A stretch of DNA of 32,991 nt from positions 48,777-81,767 of the forward strand of contig PLSM01000176.1 in assembly GCA_003165075.1 (NCBI GenBank). Direction: 5' to 3'. Source of the DNA: Acidobacteriaceae bacterium. GTDB taxonomy: Bacteria > Acidobacteriota > Terriglobia > Terriglobales > Acidobacteriaceae. Both the position numbers and the translations under genes were made by a program. Shown piece by piece: positions 16,739 to 25,302 of this stretch. The notes beneath the pieces are model-generated. The model was not told the origin of the DNA. It did not search any database and saw only the letters and a program-made list of their open reading frames with translations. The number at the start of each line of letters is the position of its first letter. The stretch's first letter is position 1.

Positions 16739-17302
16739 CTATGAAACTTCAGGATACAGCAACTCAGTAAACCGGGGATCGTCCAGCATGCTTTGGAAGT
16801 CGTTGTCAGAGCGGGCCTGGAGACGGTTTTTGGGATTCAGCGCGATGGCCTGGGCAAGGTTGTCGAGACAGTCCTGCGAACGCCCGGTGATGGAGTCGAG
16901 TACGGCCAGACCATAAAAGGCATAGTCGGCACGAGGAGCGCTTTCCAAAATGCTTTTGAGTTGTTCGCGCGCTTCTTCGAAATAGCCGGAGTTGAGCTGG
17001 GAGACGGCGTAATCGAAACGCTCCTCGGGAGTATGGAATGCGAGACCGCGCTGTTCAATCTGCCGCTGGCAGGTGCTCATGTACATCCGGGAGCGTTCGA
17101 CGATCTCCACGGGCGCAGAAGGGAGCAGCTTTTCAAAGGCGGCCAGCGCCTTTTCGAATTTGCCCTGCTGCACCAGTTGCACGGCTACCTGGTAATGCTG
17201 AAATACAGGCGCCGAAGCCGTGGTGGAGTGACCGCCGGGACGGGCGGCCGGTGCGGGAGTTTTTTTGCGGCTGGGCGCCGCGGATCGAGCCTCTTGCGTC
17301 AT
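16739..17302 (-). CDS. TPR-repeat protein
   Basis: 187 residues from ATG 17302; the frame stays open 24 codons further upstream to a TTG. A basic, Ala/Pro-rich N-terminus (about 1-35) is followed by tetratricopeptide-type helices: HYQVAVQLVQQGKFEKALAAFE, FDYAVSQLNSGYFEEAREQL and ADYAFYGLAVLDSITGRSQDCLDNLAQAIALNP. The end, FQSMLDDPRFTELL, is common in bacterial TPR adaptors. No signal peptide. Likely a protein-protein scaffold; the link to YvcK is only the operon position. Confidence 0.85.
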   Translation of the reverse strand: MTQEARSAAPSRKKTPAPAARPGGHSTTASAPVFQHYQVAVQLVQQGKFEKALAAFEKLLPSAPVEIVERSRMYMSTCQRQIEQRGLAFHTPEERFDYAVSQLNSGYFEEAREQLKSILESAPRADYAFYGLAVLDSITGRSQDCLDNLAQAIALNPKNRLQARSDNDFQSMLDDPRFTELLYPEVS

Positions 17303-17450
17303 TGGTTTGCCATAAGCGCGCACGATTTGGCTCACAGCTGAGCCGGAGGAATTCCGGCAGGAGTTACGCGCCAAGAAAATGCGCTGCTTGAGCCCCTTTT
17401 ATACGCAGAACGCCCTGCGACGTCAATGGGCGGTTCGGAACAGACACAGG

Positions 17451-18077
17451 TCAGTTGCCGAGGTAGTCAACGGGTTTGCGATAGACAGCGGGGTTCAGCG
17501 CAGGGTCGTTGTACATTTTCAACTGGCGATAGAGCTTGAAGCGCCGGGCGCCGGCGAGCGTTTGGAGCCACAGCGCATCCAGGCAGGCAGCGAGGTCGGC
17601 ACGCTGCTCGTCAAGGATGGCGAGCCGGCTGCGGTTGCGCTCGGCGTGACCAGGACCGGCGCCGGCGCGCTCAGCTTCTTCGCGGGTGTGAAAGATCTTC
17701 AGGGCCAGGATGGAGAGGCGGTCGATGATGAGGCCCGGCGGCTCGGAGTGCAGGGGCGCATGGGGGTTGGGCAAGCCCTTTGCGCTGAGCCAGGCCAGCA
17801 AAGCGCTGTCCAGTTGCTCGGCCAGGTCGTTGCGGAGCTGATTGGTGCGGTCGATGCGGCGCTTGATTGCGGCCAGCTCGGCATCGGTGGCGCCGGGAGT
17901 GCGCGCCTCGTCCTCGGCGTGCCAAAGGTCGAAGTTGGCGCGATGCTGGCGGGCGACGAGCGCCAGCCAGTCGGCAGACGCAGTTCGAGGCGCGGGTGCG
18001 GGCGGGACATCCGGCTCGCGGTGCCAGGCCTCGGTGAGTTGGTCGTGAAGATGGACGATTGCGTCGGCCGAAAGCAT
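17451..18077 (-). CDS. DUF4254 family protein
   Basis: 208 residues. The sequence contains VARQHRANFDLWHAEDEARTP, AAIKRRIDRTNQLRNDLAEQLD, PLHSEPPGLIIDRLSILALKIFH and a C-terminal KLYRQLKMYNDPALNPAVY. This is characteristic of DUF4254, a helical family often found beside glycosyltransferase or sugar genes. I chose ATG 18077 because GAAGGA lies nine bases before it; that site abuts the upstream ATG at 18086, which would add three residues. It is divergent from the ATP-grasp gene, with about 115 bases between starts. The function is unknown. Confidence 0.85.
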   Translation of the reverse strand: MLSADAIVHLHDQLTEAWHREPDVPPAPAPRTASADWLALVARQHRANFDLWHAEDEARTPGATDAELAAIKRRIDRTNQLRNDLAEQLDSALLAWLSAKGLPNPHAPLHSEPPGLIIDRLSILALKIFHTREEAERAGAGPGHAERNRSRLAILDEQRADLAACLDALWLQTLAGARRFKLYRQLKMYNDPALNPAVYRKPVDYLGN

Positions 18078-18145
18078 CGGTGCCATTCCTTCAAGGACGG
18101 GTGGGCGCTGAGGTTGCAGCGTCTATGGTAGAACTATCCTCACCC

Positions 18146-18167
18146 GAGGTCCAACGACAGAGGTCCA
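18146..18167. promoter_or_regulatory. Direct repeat GAGGTCCA x2 in a divergent promoter region
   Basis: GAGGTCCA at 18146-18153 and again at 18160-18167, a 14-base period, between the divergent DUF4254 and ATP-grasp genes. Spaced direct repeats in such a position may be an operator, but no regulator is identified. Confidence 0.3.
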
Positions 18168-18192
18168 GCCACTGGGCCGGATGGTGGACACG

Positions 18193-19386
18193 ATGCAGCG
18201 GTTTCTGTGCATTGCCAGCTATGAGAAAGGGCAGGACTTTCTGCGCCAGTGCGCGGAGATGGGTGTGCGGCCCACTCTGCTGACGGTGGATGAGCTGCGC
18301 GATCGCGCCTGGCCGCGCGAGGCGCTGGAGGATCTGGCCACCGTGCCCGCGGAGTTGAGCCGCGAACAGATCCTGAACACCGTCTGCTGGATGGTGCGCG
18401 GGCGGCGCTTCGACCGCATTGTGGCGCTGGATGAGTTCGACCTGGAAATCGCGGCGCAGATTCGAGAGCACATGCGCATTCCCGGGATGAACATCAGCAC
18501 CGCAGCCTGCTATCGCGACAAGCTGGCCATGCGTACCAGCGCACGGCGTTCCGGCTTTCTGGTGCCGGAGTTTTGCGGAGTTTTCAACTACGACGACCTG
18601 CGTGCCTACATGGCCCGAGTGCCCGCGCCGTGGCTGCTGAAGCCGCGCGCCGAGGCCTCCGCCCTGGGCATTCGCAAGATTCAGGAGCCGGAACAACTGT
18701 GGCGCTCGCTGGACGAACTGGGCGACCGGCAGAGCTACTTTCTGCTGGAGCAGTTTGTGCCGGGTGAGATTTTTCATGTGGACTCGATCGTGAGCGAGGG
18801 GCGGGTGGTGTTTTCCGCGGTGCACCAATATGGACGCCCGCCGATGCAGGTGATGCACGAGGGCGGAGTGTTTACCACGCGCACCGTGGACCGCGGCGGC
18901 AATGATTGGAAACAATTGACGGAATTGAACGCCCGGCTGGCGCCGTCGCTGGGCATGGAGCGCGGTGTGACTCACGCGGAGTACATTCGCGCCCACGCCG
19001 ATGGGCGATTCTATTTTCTTGAGATTGCAGCGCGGGTGGGCGGGGCGTTCATTGCCGACCTGGTGGAGGTTTCAACGGGTGTAAACCTGTGGCGGGAGTG
19101 GGCGAAACTGGAGGTGGCCAACCTGCGCGGCGAGACGTATCTGCCGCCGCAACCCCAGGAGAACTACGCAGGCAGCGTGCTCTGCCTGGCCAGGACCGCA
19201 GAGCCGGACACCAGCGGATTCGAGGCTCCGGAAATTGTGGTGCGCATGCAGAAGCACCACCACGCCGGGCTGATTGTGCGGTCAGAGAAGGCCGAGCGGG
19301 TGAAGGAGCTGCTGGAGCAATACAGCGCGGAATTTGCGGAGCGCTTTCTGGCGTCGATGCCGCCTCCGGCCAAACCGACGTCATAG
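18193..19386 (+). CDS. ATP-grasp domain enzyme (carboxylate-amine/thiol ligase-like)
   Basis: 397 residues; ATG 18193 has GGTGGA a few bases upstream (ATG 18181 is the alternative). The fold is readable: an N-terminal pre-ATP-grasp region with DRIVALDEFDLEIAAQIREH; the ATP-binding section PGMNISTAACYRDKLAMRTSARRSGFLVPEF and APWLLKPRAEASALGIRKI; FLLEQFVPGEIFHVDSIV; and the metal-binding end YFLEIAARVGGAFIADLVE. A C-terminal lobe follows. It resembles BL00235/biotin carboxylase-like ATP-grasp proteins that join small acids to amines. The substrate cannot be deduced. Confidence 0.88.
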   Translation: MQRFLCIASYEKGQDFLRQCAEMGVRPTLLTVDELRDRAWPREALEDLATVPAELSREQILNTVCWMVRGRRFDRIVALDEFDLEIAAQIREHMRIPGMNISTAACYRDKLAMRTSARRSGFLVPEFCGVFNYDDLRAYMARVPAPWLLKPRAEASALGIRKIQEPEQLWRSLDELGDRQSYFLLEQFVPGEIFHVDSIVSEGRVVFSAVHQYGRPPMQVMHEGGVFTTRTVDRGGNDWKQLTELNARLAPSLGMERGVTHAEYIRAHADGRFYFLEIAARVGGAFIADLVEVSTGVNLWREWAKLEVANLRGETYLPPQPQENYAGSVLCLARTAEPDTSGFEAPEIVVRMQKHHHAGLIVRSEKAERVKELLEQYSAEFAERFLASMPPPAKPTS

Positions 19387-19497
19387 AGCCGAGGCAAAGA
19401 ATATTCAGCATGAATTGAAGCGTGCGTCCGGCATTCGATCTGCAACCGTGAACAGTGGGCTCCCGGCAGAGACTTTACAATCTCTGGAGGAGCAAGC

Positions 19498-20544
19498 ATG
19501 GAAAAGAAATGGCAGTTTCCGCATCGCCGGTGGAATCCGCTGCGGCAGGCGTGGGTCATGGTTTCGCCGCATCGCACGCAACGTCCGTGGCAGGGCGAAG
19601 TGGCGCAGAAGACACTGCCTTCAGGCACGGCATACGACCCCGCGTGCTACCTGTGTCCCGGCAACAAGCGGGCAGGCGGTGCTGAAAACCCAGCGTATGA
19701 GTCGACCTTCTCGTTTGTGAACGACTATGCCGCGCTACTGCCGGAGATGGCGGCGGCGACGGAAGCGCCCGCGTCGCCGCTGCTGGTGGCTGAACCTGTG
19801 CGCGGTCTGTGCAAGGTGCTCTGCTTCCATCCCGACCATAGCCTGACCCTGGCTCGCATGCACCACGCGGAGATTCGCAGGGTGGTGGACGCATGGACGC
19901 GGGAATACGAAGAACTGGGCGCCGTGGAGTGGATCCGGTACGTACAAATCTTTGAGAACCGCGGCGCCATGATGGGCGCGAGCAACCCGCATCCTCACTG
20001 CCAGATCTGGTCTACCGGATTTGTGCCCGATGAGCCGGCCGCTGAATCGGCGGCGCAGCAGGCTCACCTGGCCCGCAGCGGGCGTTGCCTGTTGTGCGAC
20101 TACATGGAGGCCGAGCGGGCGGCAGACGAGCGTGTGGTGTTTGAGAACGAGCATTTCATGGCCCTGGTGCCGTGGTGGGCTATTTGGCCGTTTGAGGTGC
20201 TGCTGGTGAGCCGGCGTCACCTGGGGACGCTGCCGGAACTGAGCGGAGACGAGCGGGATGCGCTGGCCGACGCGCTGAAGCGGATGGCAACGCGGTTCGA
20301 CAACCTCTTCGAGACGAGCTTTCCGTATACGATGGGCTTCCATCAGACGCCGACGGACGGGGCTGCATATCCCGAGTGGCATTTCCACGCCCATTTCTAC
20401 CCGCCGCTGCTGCGCTCGGCCACGGTGCGGAAGTTCATGGTGGGCTTTGAAATGCTGGGGATGCCGCAGCGCGACATTACGCCGGAGGACGCGGCCCAGC
20501 GGCTGCGCGCCTGCAGTGAGGAGCATTTCTGGCCGAGAACCTAG
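19498..20544 (+). CDS. galT: Galactose-1-phosphate uridylyltransferase
   Basis: 348 residues; GGAGGAGC sits six or so bases before the ATG. Leloir-pathway enzyme that swaps UMP between UDP-glucose and galactose-1-phosphate. The active site is ASNPHPHCQIW, with His165-Pro-His167, where the second His is the UMP-carrying nucleophile. Zn-site residues Cys50 and Cys53 are in CYLCPGN; PEWHFHAHFYPPLLRS supplies the C-terminal His cluster. Full length for the family. Other Leloir genes are not in the window. Confidence 0.96.
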   Translation: MEKKWQFPHRRWNPLRQAWVMVSPHRTQRPWQGEVAQKTLPSGTAYDPACYLCPGNKRAGGAENPAYESTFSFVNDYAALLPEMAAATEAPASPLLVAEPVRGLCKVLCFHPDHSLTLARMHHAEIRRVVDAWTREYEELGAVEWIRYVQIFENRGAMMGASNPHPHCQIWSTGFVPDEPAAESAAQQAHLARSGRCLLCDYMEAERAADERVVFENEHFMALVPWWAIWPFEVLLVSRRHLGTLPELSGDERDALADALKRMATRFDNLFETSFPYTMGFHQTPTDGAAYPEWHFHAHFYPPLLRSATVRKFMVGFEMLGMPQRDITPEDAAQRLRACSEEHFWPRT

Positions 20545-20561
20545 AGGGCTGGCTTGCGGGC

Positions 20562-20588
20562 GGGAAGGAGTGGTGAGCTCGCTGGGAT
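20562..20588. repeat. Copy of the tRNA-Lys 3' end (possible distal attachment site)
   Basis: GGGAAGGAGTGGTGAGCTCG (20562-20581), one mismatch, then TGGGAT. It matches 26 of 27 bases at 21864-21890, which is the 3' end of the tRNA-Lys gene (CCA, discriminator, acceptor arm, 3' half of the T stem) plus nine bases beyond. It has the same orientation as the tRNA copy. It lies 18 bases before the GH5 start. Confidence 0.8.
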
Positions 20589-20592
20589 CGCC

Positions 20593-20598
20593 TATACT
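20593..20598 (+). promoter_or_regulatory. Possible -10 box (TATACT) for leaderless GH5 transcript
   Basis: TATACT matches the housekeeping sigma-70 -10 consensus at five of six bases and ends seven bases before the ATG at 20606. Transcription would therefore begin at or next to the start codon. No purine-rich ribosome binding site is seen in front of this ATG, which agrees with a leaderless message. The -35 is weak. Confidence 0.4.
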
Positions 20599-20605
20599 CG
20601 TGCCC

Positions 20606-21781
20606 ATGAAATCCACAAGAATTCTTGTATTGTGGCTGTGCCCGCTGATTCTGAGCTTTGGCACCCTGCCGATGAGCGGCCAGCGTGCGACCGTCGTGCC
20701 ACCCCTGCACACTGAGGGCCGCCAGATTGTCGACTCCACAGGTCATGCAGTGCGGCTAACGTCTGTGAACTGGTACGGATTCGATCAGAAGGAATTCGTG
20801 GCGGGCGGTCTCGACCACGCTCCGCTGGAAGCCATCATCGGGCAGATTCAGCAGATCGGCGTGAATTCCGTACGGCTGCCGTGGGCAAACGAAACGCTGG
20901 AGCACGATCCAGCGGTGCCTGATTACGCCGTTGCCGCAAATCTGCAATTCAAAGGCAAGCATGCGATGGCAATCATGGACGCCGTCATTGCCGCATTAGC
21001 ACGCGCGCACATCATGGTCATCCTCGATAACCACATGAGTCGTGCAGACTGGTGCTGCAGCGAGACCGACGACAACGGGCTCTGGTACAACCGCGAATAT
21101 CCGGAGACGAAGTGGCTGGCAGACTGGCAGGCCATCGCGCGCCGTTACCAGAACCAGCCTTGGGTAGTAGGGGCCGGCCTGCGAAACGAACTGCGCAGTG
21201 GTGCGACCTGGGGCGGACCGGATCCGAAATTCGACTGGCACGCCGCGGCCGAGCGCGGCGGCAAGGCAGTGTTGGCGGCGAACCCCAAGCTGCTCATCAT
21301 GGTGGAAAGCCCTGAGTACTCAACCAACTTCACAGGTTTTGACAAGCTGCCGGTGGCGCTGCCCGTGGCGCACAGGCTGATCTACTCACCGCACGCCTAT
21401 TACGTCGCAGGCCAGGACCTCTCCAATTTCGATGCGCTGAAGCGGGCCTACGAAGCGCGCGCCCTGTTTCTGCTTCACGCGGAGACCGAGACTCCCATCT
21501 GGCTGGGCGAATTTGGCGCGTGCCAGACGCTCGACTGTGGCGCTGATTCCGACTGGCTCAAGCTGTTTATTCGCCTGCTCAAAGAGAATCCCCTGATCTC
21601 GTGGAGTTATTGGCCGCTTAATGGCACCCAATCCAGCGGCGTCGGGAGGAAATACGATGCGGTCGAAGACTACGGACTGTTGTCGACCGACTACCGGCAT
21701 ATCGCGGCGCCAAAGGTCGTGGAGCTTTTGCGCACGGTAGAGGGTCAGCTTCAGGCCGGGGTTACGTTGGGCGGAAGATAA
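20606..21781 (+). CDS. Secreted glycoside hydrolase family 5 (cellulase-like)
   Basis: 391 residues. Signal peptide at about 1-26 (ILVLWLCPLILSFGTLPMSG). The barrel shows GVNSVRLPW, VILDNHMSRADWCC (strand 4 with an NH pair), GAGLRNELR with the acid/base Glu195 after Asn194, SPHAYY, and TPIWLGEFGA with the nucleophile Glu302; then WSYWPLNG. Both catalytic acids are intact, so an active beta-glucanase or related hydrolase is expected; the exact substrate is unknown. The gene is the only one between the two copies of the tRNA-Lys 3' end and may have arrived as cargo. The frame extends upstream over the end of galT without meaning. Confidence 0.92.
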   Translation: MKSTRILVLWLCPLILSFGTLPMSGQRATVVPPLHTEGRQIVDSTGHAVRLTSVNWYGFDQKEFVAGGLDHAPLEAIIGQIQQIGVNSVRLPWANETLEHDPAVPDYAVAANLQFKGKHAMAIMDAVIAALARAHIMVILDNHMSRADWCCSETDDNGLWYNREYPETKWLADWQAIARRYQNQPWVVGAGLRNELRSGATWGGPDPKFDWHAAAERGGKAVLAANPKLLIMVESPEYSTNFTGFDKLPVALPVAHRLIYSPHAYYVAGQDLSNFDALKRAYEARALFLLHAETETPIWLGEFGACQTLDCGADSDWLKLFIRLLKENPLISWSYWPLNGTQSSGVGRKYDAVEDYGLLSTDYRHIAAPKVVELLRTVEGQLQAGVTLGGR

Positions 21782-21863
21782 GCCTGGGGGAAGCAGAACG
21801 GTATGGTCGCGCCTGGGACCAGCAGGTCTCAAAGACCGCTGACTCGTTCGATTGGGCCGGCTT

Positions 21864-21890
21864 GGGAAGGAGTGGTGAGCTCGGTGGGAT
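21864..21890. repeat. tRNA-Lys 3'-end repeat, tRNA-side copy (possible attachment site)
   Basis: Partner of the repeat at 20562-20588. Eighteen bases lie inside the tRNA gene including CCA and nine lie beyond it. Together the two copies delimit about 1.3 kb. Confidence 0.8.
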
Positions 21891-21948
21891 TCGGACCCAC
21901 GACCCACGCCTTAAAAGGGCGTTGCTCTACCAACTGAGCTACGAGCTC
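21873..21948 (-). tRNA. tRNA-Lys (anticodon TTT), with encoded CCA
   Basis: The minus strand folds into a full cloverleaf: acceptor GAGCTCG/CGAGCTC, D arm TAGCTCAGTTGGTAGAGC, anticodon stem ACGCC/GGCGT with loop CTTTTAA (anticodon TTT), and T arm GTGGG-TCCGAAT-CCCAC. A discriminator A and a genomic CCA follow. 76 bases including CCA. It reads AAA/AAG lysine codons. Confidence 0.97.
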
Positions 21949-21949
21949 T

Positions 21950-22245
21950 CACCAGAGTGAAGTTGTTTTTAATTAAGCACTTGGTTCACTTGCGTGTTTC
22001 GTTTTGATTGCCCGGTTTTGAGTCAGGGAATCATTTTTTGAGCCGCCTTGAACCTGAAGCGGGCGCATCTCAACTTTACCAGATCGAACGATTATGCGCT
22101 CACTTTGGCGGGGAGCCCGGTGATCCAGCCAGTGTGGAAAGTTTCGCAGATGTGGATTCCGGGACCGGCGTTCCACGGAACGCTTGTGGAACCGTGCGAG
22201 TGCCCGAACAGGCGGCACGCGCGACTGCGAAGCCGTCCGCGGGAA
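21950..22245. other. Intergenic region (about 296 bp)
   Basis: Between the tRNA-Lys 5' end and the stop of the GGDEF-EAL gene. The part near the tRNA is AT-rich (TTTTTAATTAAG) and should hold the tRNA promoter on the minus strand. The part at 22050-22230 is GC-rich and open in more than one frame; one plus-strand frame reads PVIQPVWKVSQMWIPGPAFHG, which may be a gene remnant. Nothing firm. Confidence 0.4.
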
Positions 22246-24342
22246 TCAGTTTACCTGCATTTTCTGTAGGTGAGCGAATTGTTCGGCAGAGACCGGCCGG
22301 CCGAAAAGGTAACCTTGCCCCTCGTCGCAATGGCTTGCCTTGAGAAACGCAAGGTCAGTCGACGATTCAATGCCCTCGGCAATCAGGCGCAGCTTGAGGC
22401 TCCGGCCAATGCTGATAATTGCGCTCACGATGGACGTATCGTCTGGAGAAGTGGTGATCGCACGGACAAATGACTGGTCGATCTTGAGCGTATCGACATC
22501 GAGCATTCGAAGATAGCTCAAGCTGGAGTAGCCTGTACCAAAATCGTCGACAGCCACCTGGACTCCTCTTTCTCGCAGGCTTTGGAGGATGGGTATACCT
22601 AGCTTGGCACGCTCCATGAGACCACTTTCAGTGACTTCGATATTGAGAGACTCGGGCTCCAGGCCAGTGTCGGCAAGGATGGTAAGGAGGCTCTTGAGAA
22701 AGTCCTCGCTTCGAAACTGGAGCGCGGAGACGTTGACGGACATGCGTATCGGGCGCAGGCCCGCATCCGCCCAGGTTCTGGCCTGGGTGCACGCCTTGCG
22801 CAGAACCCACTCGCCGATGGGCAGGATCAGGCCGGAGTCTTCAGCAACCGGGATAAACAGCGCCGGTACGACCGAACCTCGATTGGGGTGCGTCCAGCGC
22901 AGCAGGGCTTCGGCCCCTGTGATGATGCCCGACTTGAGATTGAAGATTGGCTGGTAGTGCACCGTGAGTTCATTCCGTTCAAGGGCGCGCCGCAGGTCCT
23001 CCTCTATGGATTGCCGCTCGACGGCCTTGTCGTTCATCTCTTGTTTGAAAAACTTGAAGACCTGACGCCCGCTCTCCTTTGCCTGGTACATGGCAGTGTC
23101 GGCATTCTTCATGAGAGTTGCCGCGTCCATTCCATCATCGGGGTAGACGCTGATGCCGATGCTTGTGGTGACGTGAAGCTCGCGGCCTTCGATGGTATGA
23201 GCTTCCTTCATCGCCTTGAGGACTCTTCTGGCCGTAATGGCAGCGTCTTCGGCATGCTGAACTTCCTGGAGAAGAAGGACGAATTCGTCACCGCCTTGCC
23301 GACTGACCGTGTCTGGGGTGCGGACACAGGCCTGGAGTCGCTGGGCCACGGATTTGAGAAGCTTGTCGCCGGTTGGATGTCCGAGGGAATCATTGATGTG
23401 CTTGAAATTATCCAGATCCAGGAACAGGATGGCCAAGAGGCTCCCTTTACGGCCTGCCTGTGCGATTGCCTGGTCAAGCCGGTCGTTCAGCAATAATCGA
23501 TTGGGCAGGCCGGTCAGTGAGTCGTGCTCAGCAAGGTGGGAGATTTGTTCGGCCAGCGCCCGCGCCGCGGTCACGTCGCGAAACACCAGCACCGATCCGG
23601 TGGACAGTCCGGAACCATCGAGAATGGGTGCGACAGAGTCTTCAATGAAGACCTGATGTCCGTCCCGGCTGGTGAGGATGCAGTTCACCGGCAGATGATT
23701 GATCCGGCTGTGTCCGATTAGTCGCGTTGTAGGATCGGCGGCGATTTCGCCGGTGGAGGCGTTCATGATATGGAAAGAGTCAAGCAAGGGCAGTCCCGCC
23801 GCTTCCTTCAGTGAACAGCCTGTCATTCTCTCCGCGACCAGGTTGAGAAATGAGATGTTTCCTGCGATATCGGTGCAGATCACGGCATCGCCGATGCATT
23901 CGAGTGTGATCTGTGCACGGCTCTTTTCATTGAACAAGGTTTCTTCGAGAATCTTGCGGGCAATCGAATTGCGCATGGCGCGCATCAGTTCGCGCGGTTC
24001 GAATTGGCCCTTGATCAGGTAGTCCTGCACGCCTCGTTCCATGGTTCGCATGGCGATTGCCTCGTCCTCCAGATCCGATAAGAGGACAATGGAGGCGCCT
24101 CGCGCGGCTGCATGGGCCCGCAGAATCACCTCGAAGCCCGATGCGTCCGGGCAACAACTCAAGTCGAGCAGCAGGACGGCAACCGTTTGACGTTGCAAGT
24201 AGGCCTCGGCGTCCGTCACGCTCTTCACGTGGGTCAACTTGAAGGAATAAGAGCCTTGGTCGTTGAACATCTCGCGGATCAGGCGAGCCTGTTCGGGGTC
24301 GTCCTCAACCAATAGAACGTTTTTGACTTGTATCCTGCTCAT
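22246..24342 (-). CDS. Response regulator with PAS, GGDEF and EAL domains (cyclic-di-GMP turnover)
   Basis: 698 residues from ATG 24342, with AGGTGA upstream. REC domain at residues 6-125 (VLLVEDDPEQ; phospho-acceptor Asp60 in VLLLDLS). PAS domain at about 140-260 (ITLECIGDAVICTDIAGNI, ending SVLVFRDVT). GGDEF domain at about 270-435 with HDSLTGLPNRLLL, the active motif RQGGDEF (350-354) and an inhibitory site RTPD (341-344) five residues before it. EAL domain at about 450-695 with GAEALLRW (Glu478), ESLNIEVTES, VDDFGTGYSSL, TLKIDQSFV and AEGIES all intact. Both cyclase and phosphodiesterase look competent. The cognate kinase is not next to it. Confidence 0.95.
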   Translation of the reverse strand: MSRIQVKNVLLVEDDPEQARLIREMFNDQGSYSFKLTHVKSVTDAEAYLQRQTVAVLLLDLSCCPDASGFEVILRAHAAARGASIVLLSDLEDEAIAMRTMERGVQDYLIKGQFEPRELMRAMRNSIARKILEETLFNEKSRAQITLECIGDAVICTDIAGNISFLNLVAERMTGCSLKEAAGLPLLDSFHIMNASTGEIAADPTTRLIGHSRINHLPVNCILTSRDGHQVFIEDSVAPILDGSGLSTGSVLVFRDVTAARALAEQISHLAEHDSLTGLPNRLLLNDRLDQAIAQAGRKGSLLAILFLDLDNFKHINDSLGHPTGDKLLKSVAQRLQACVRTPDTVSRQGGDEFVLLLQEVQHAEDAAITARRVLKAMKEAHTIEGRELHVTTSIGISVYPDDGMDAATLMKNADTAMYQAKESGRQVFKFFKQEMNDKAVERQSIEEDLRRALERNELTVHYQPIFNLKSGIITGAEALLRWTHPNRGSVVPALFIPVAEDSGLILPIGEWVLRKACTQARTWADAGLRPIRMSVNVSALQFRSEDFLKSLLTILADTGLEPESLNIEVTESGLMERAKLGIPILQSLRERGVQVAVDDFGTGYSSLSYLRMLDVDTLKIDQSFVRAITTSPDDTSIVSAIISIGRSLKLRLIAEGIESSTDLAFLKASHCDEGQGYLFGRPVSAEQFAHLQKMQVN

Positions 24343-24582
24343 CCTGTTCACCTGTGCGGGCCCTTCGTTTCGCGGAAATCCGGCGAACACGGATGCATCC
24401 CTAGCGTTTTAGGAGGTGCACACCACTGGATTATCGTGAATGTCCGGGGAGATCGTCTGGTCTCTATTGGCCACCTACGAAACAGGGCGGAGATGTTGCC
24501 ATTGACAACAAATCCACGCGTGGTCAGACTGAAGTTCAGCCGGGAGGGATGGCCGGACGACCCATATGTTGAGCAGCCGTCA

Positions 24583-25032
24583 ATGAAAACTACAAGCGCA
24601 TTTTTGGCATTGGCGCTCTGTTTCGCTGGTGGCGCGATAGAGTGCGCAGGGCAGAGTCCTGAGGCCAAGTGCCCGGTGGTGATCGACCAGCTTATGTTGA
24701 GCTACAACCATGAGGGCGGGCGGTCCGTACCACAGCTCAAGGTGTGGTTTGAAAATCAGGCCGGAAAACAAGTCTCGACGGTGACCTTCAGCTTGTCCGT
24801 GCTGGACTCCGGCGGCTATCGGCGACCCTATCCTCACAGCCTGAAGTCCCACGCCAGCCTCGACAGCGGCAAGAAGAAAGAGTCGGCCTGGGAGTTGACT
24901 GCCGAATCGGTGGACATACATGGGACCGGCGAAACGGTTGCGGTGACGAAGATTGAGTTTGCCGACGCATCGACCTGGACTGACGATGGCTCGGAATCCT
25001 GCGCACTGACGGTCGACTTCCACCCCAAATAG
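24583..25032 (+). CDS. Small secreted protein of unknown function
   Basis: 149 residues. Signal peptide FLALALCFAGGAIECAGQ. The mature chain is about 125 residues of alternating strands (VVIDQLMLSYNHEGG, VPQLKVWFENQAGKQVSTVTFSLSVLD, TVAVTKIEFAD) with two Cys near its ends (AKCPVV and ESCALTV), which may form a disulphide. It looks like a single immunoglobulin-like beta-sandwich. The start is the ATG before the signal peptide; no strong ribosome binding site. It is divergent from the GGDEF-EAL gene. Confidence 0.75.
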   Translation: MKTTSAFLALALCFAGGAIECAGQSPEAKCPVVIDQLMLSYNHEGGRSVPQLKVWFENQAGKQVSTVTFSLSVLDSGGYRRPYPHSLKSHASLDSGKKKESAWELTAESVDIHGTGETVAVTKIEFADASTWTDDGSESCALTVDFHPK

Positions 25033-25036
25033 CGCG

Positions 25037-25054
25037 GGCGTCGCGTAAGACGCC
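25037..25054 (+). terminator. Small hairpin after the secreted-protein gene
   Basis: GGCGTC-GCGTAA-GACGCC, a perfect 6-bp stem starting five bases after the stop at 25032. There is no T-run, so it is a weak terminator candidate. Confidence 0.35.
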
Positions 25055-25302
25055 AGGGAACGAAGCGGCGTGCCGTTTCCTCGACGGCTGATGGGGATAG
25101 GAACTCCAGCATCGGGGAACTTGATGCCGTCAAGCATCTGCTTGATTTGATAGCGGGAGAAAGCATCCGAGCGATGGAGAGGCGAGCTGCGCTTGCGACG
25201 ACGGGGTTACCCTATTACTAAAGGGCGTACCTGAGGTGCGTCTCAAGCGTGGGATGGATGTTCTATTCTCAGGGTACTTCAGGGTTGTGCCGGAGGTGTT
25301 CG

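Noticed and set aside
20447..20605. Longer GH5 start overlapping galT
   Set aside because: The upstream part is Arg/Cys-rich out-of-frame galT sequence; a clear signal peptide begins at 20606.
22048..22269. Plus-strand frame reading PVWKVSQMWIPGPAFHG
   Set aside because: Protein-like in part, but it overlaps the end of the GGDEF-EAL gene, has no recognised family and weak start signals; kept only as a remark on the intergenic region.
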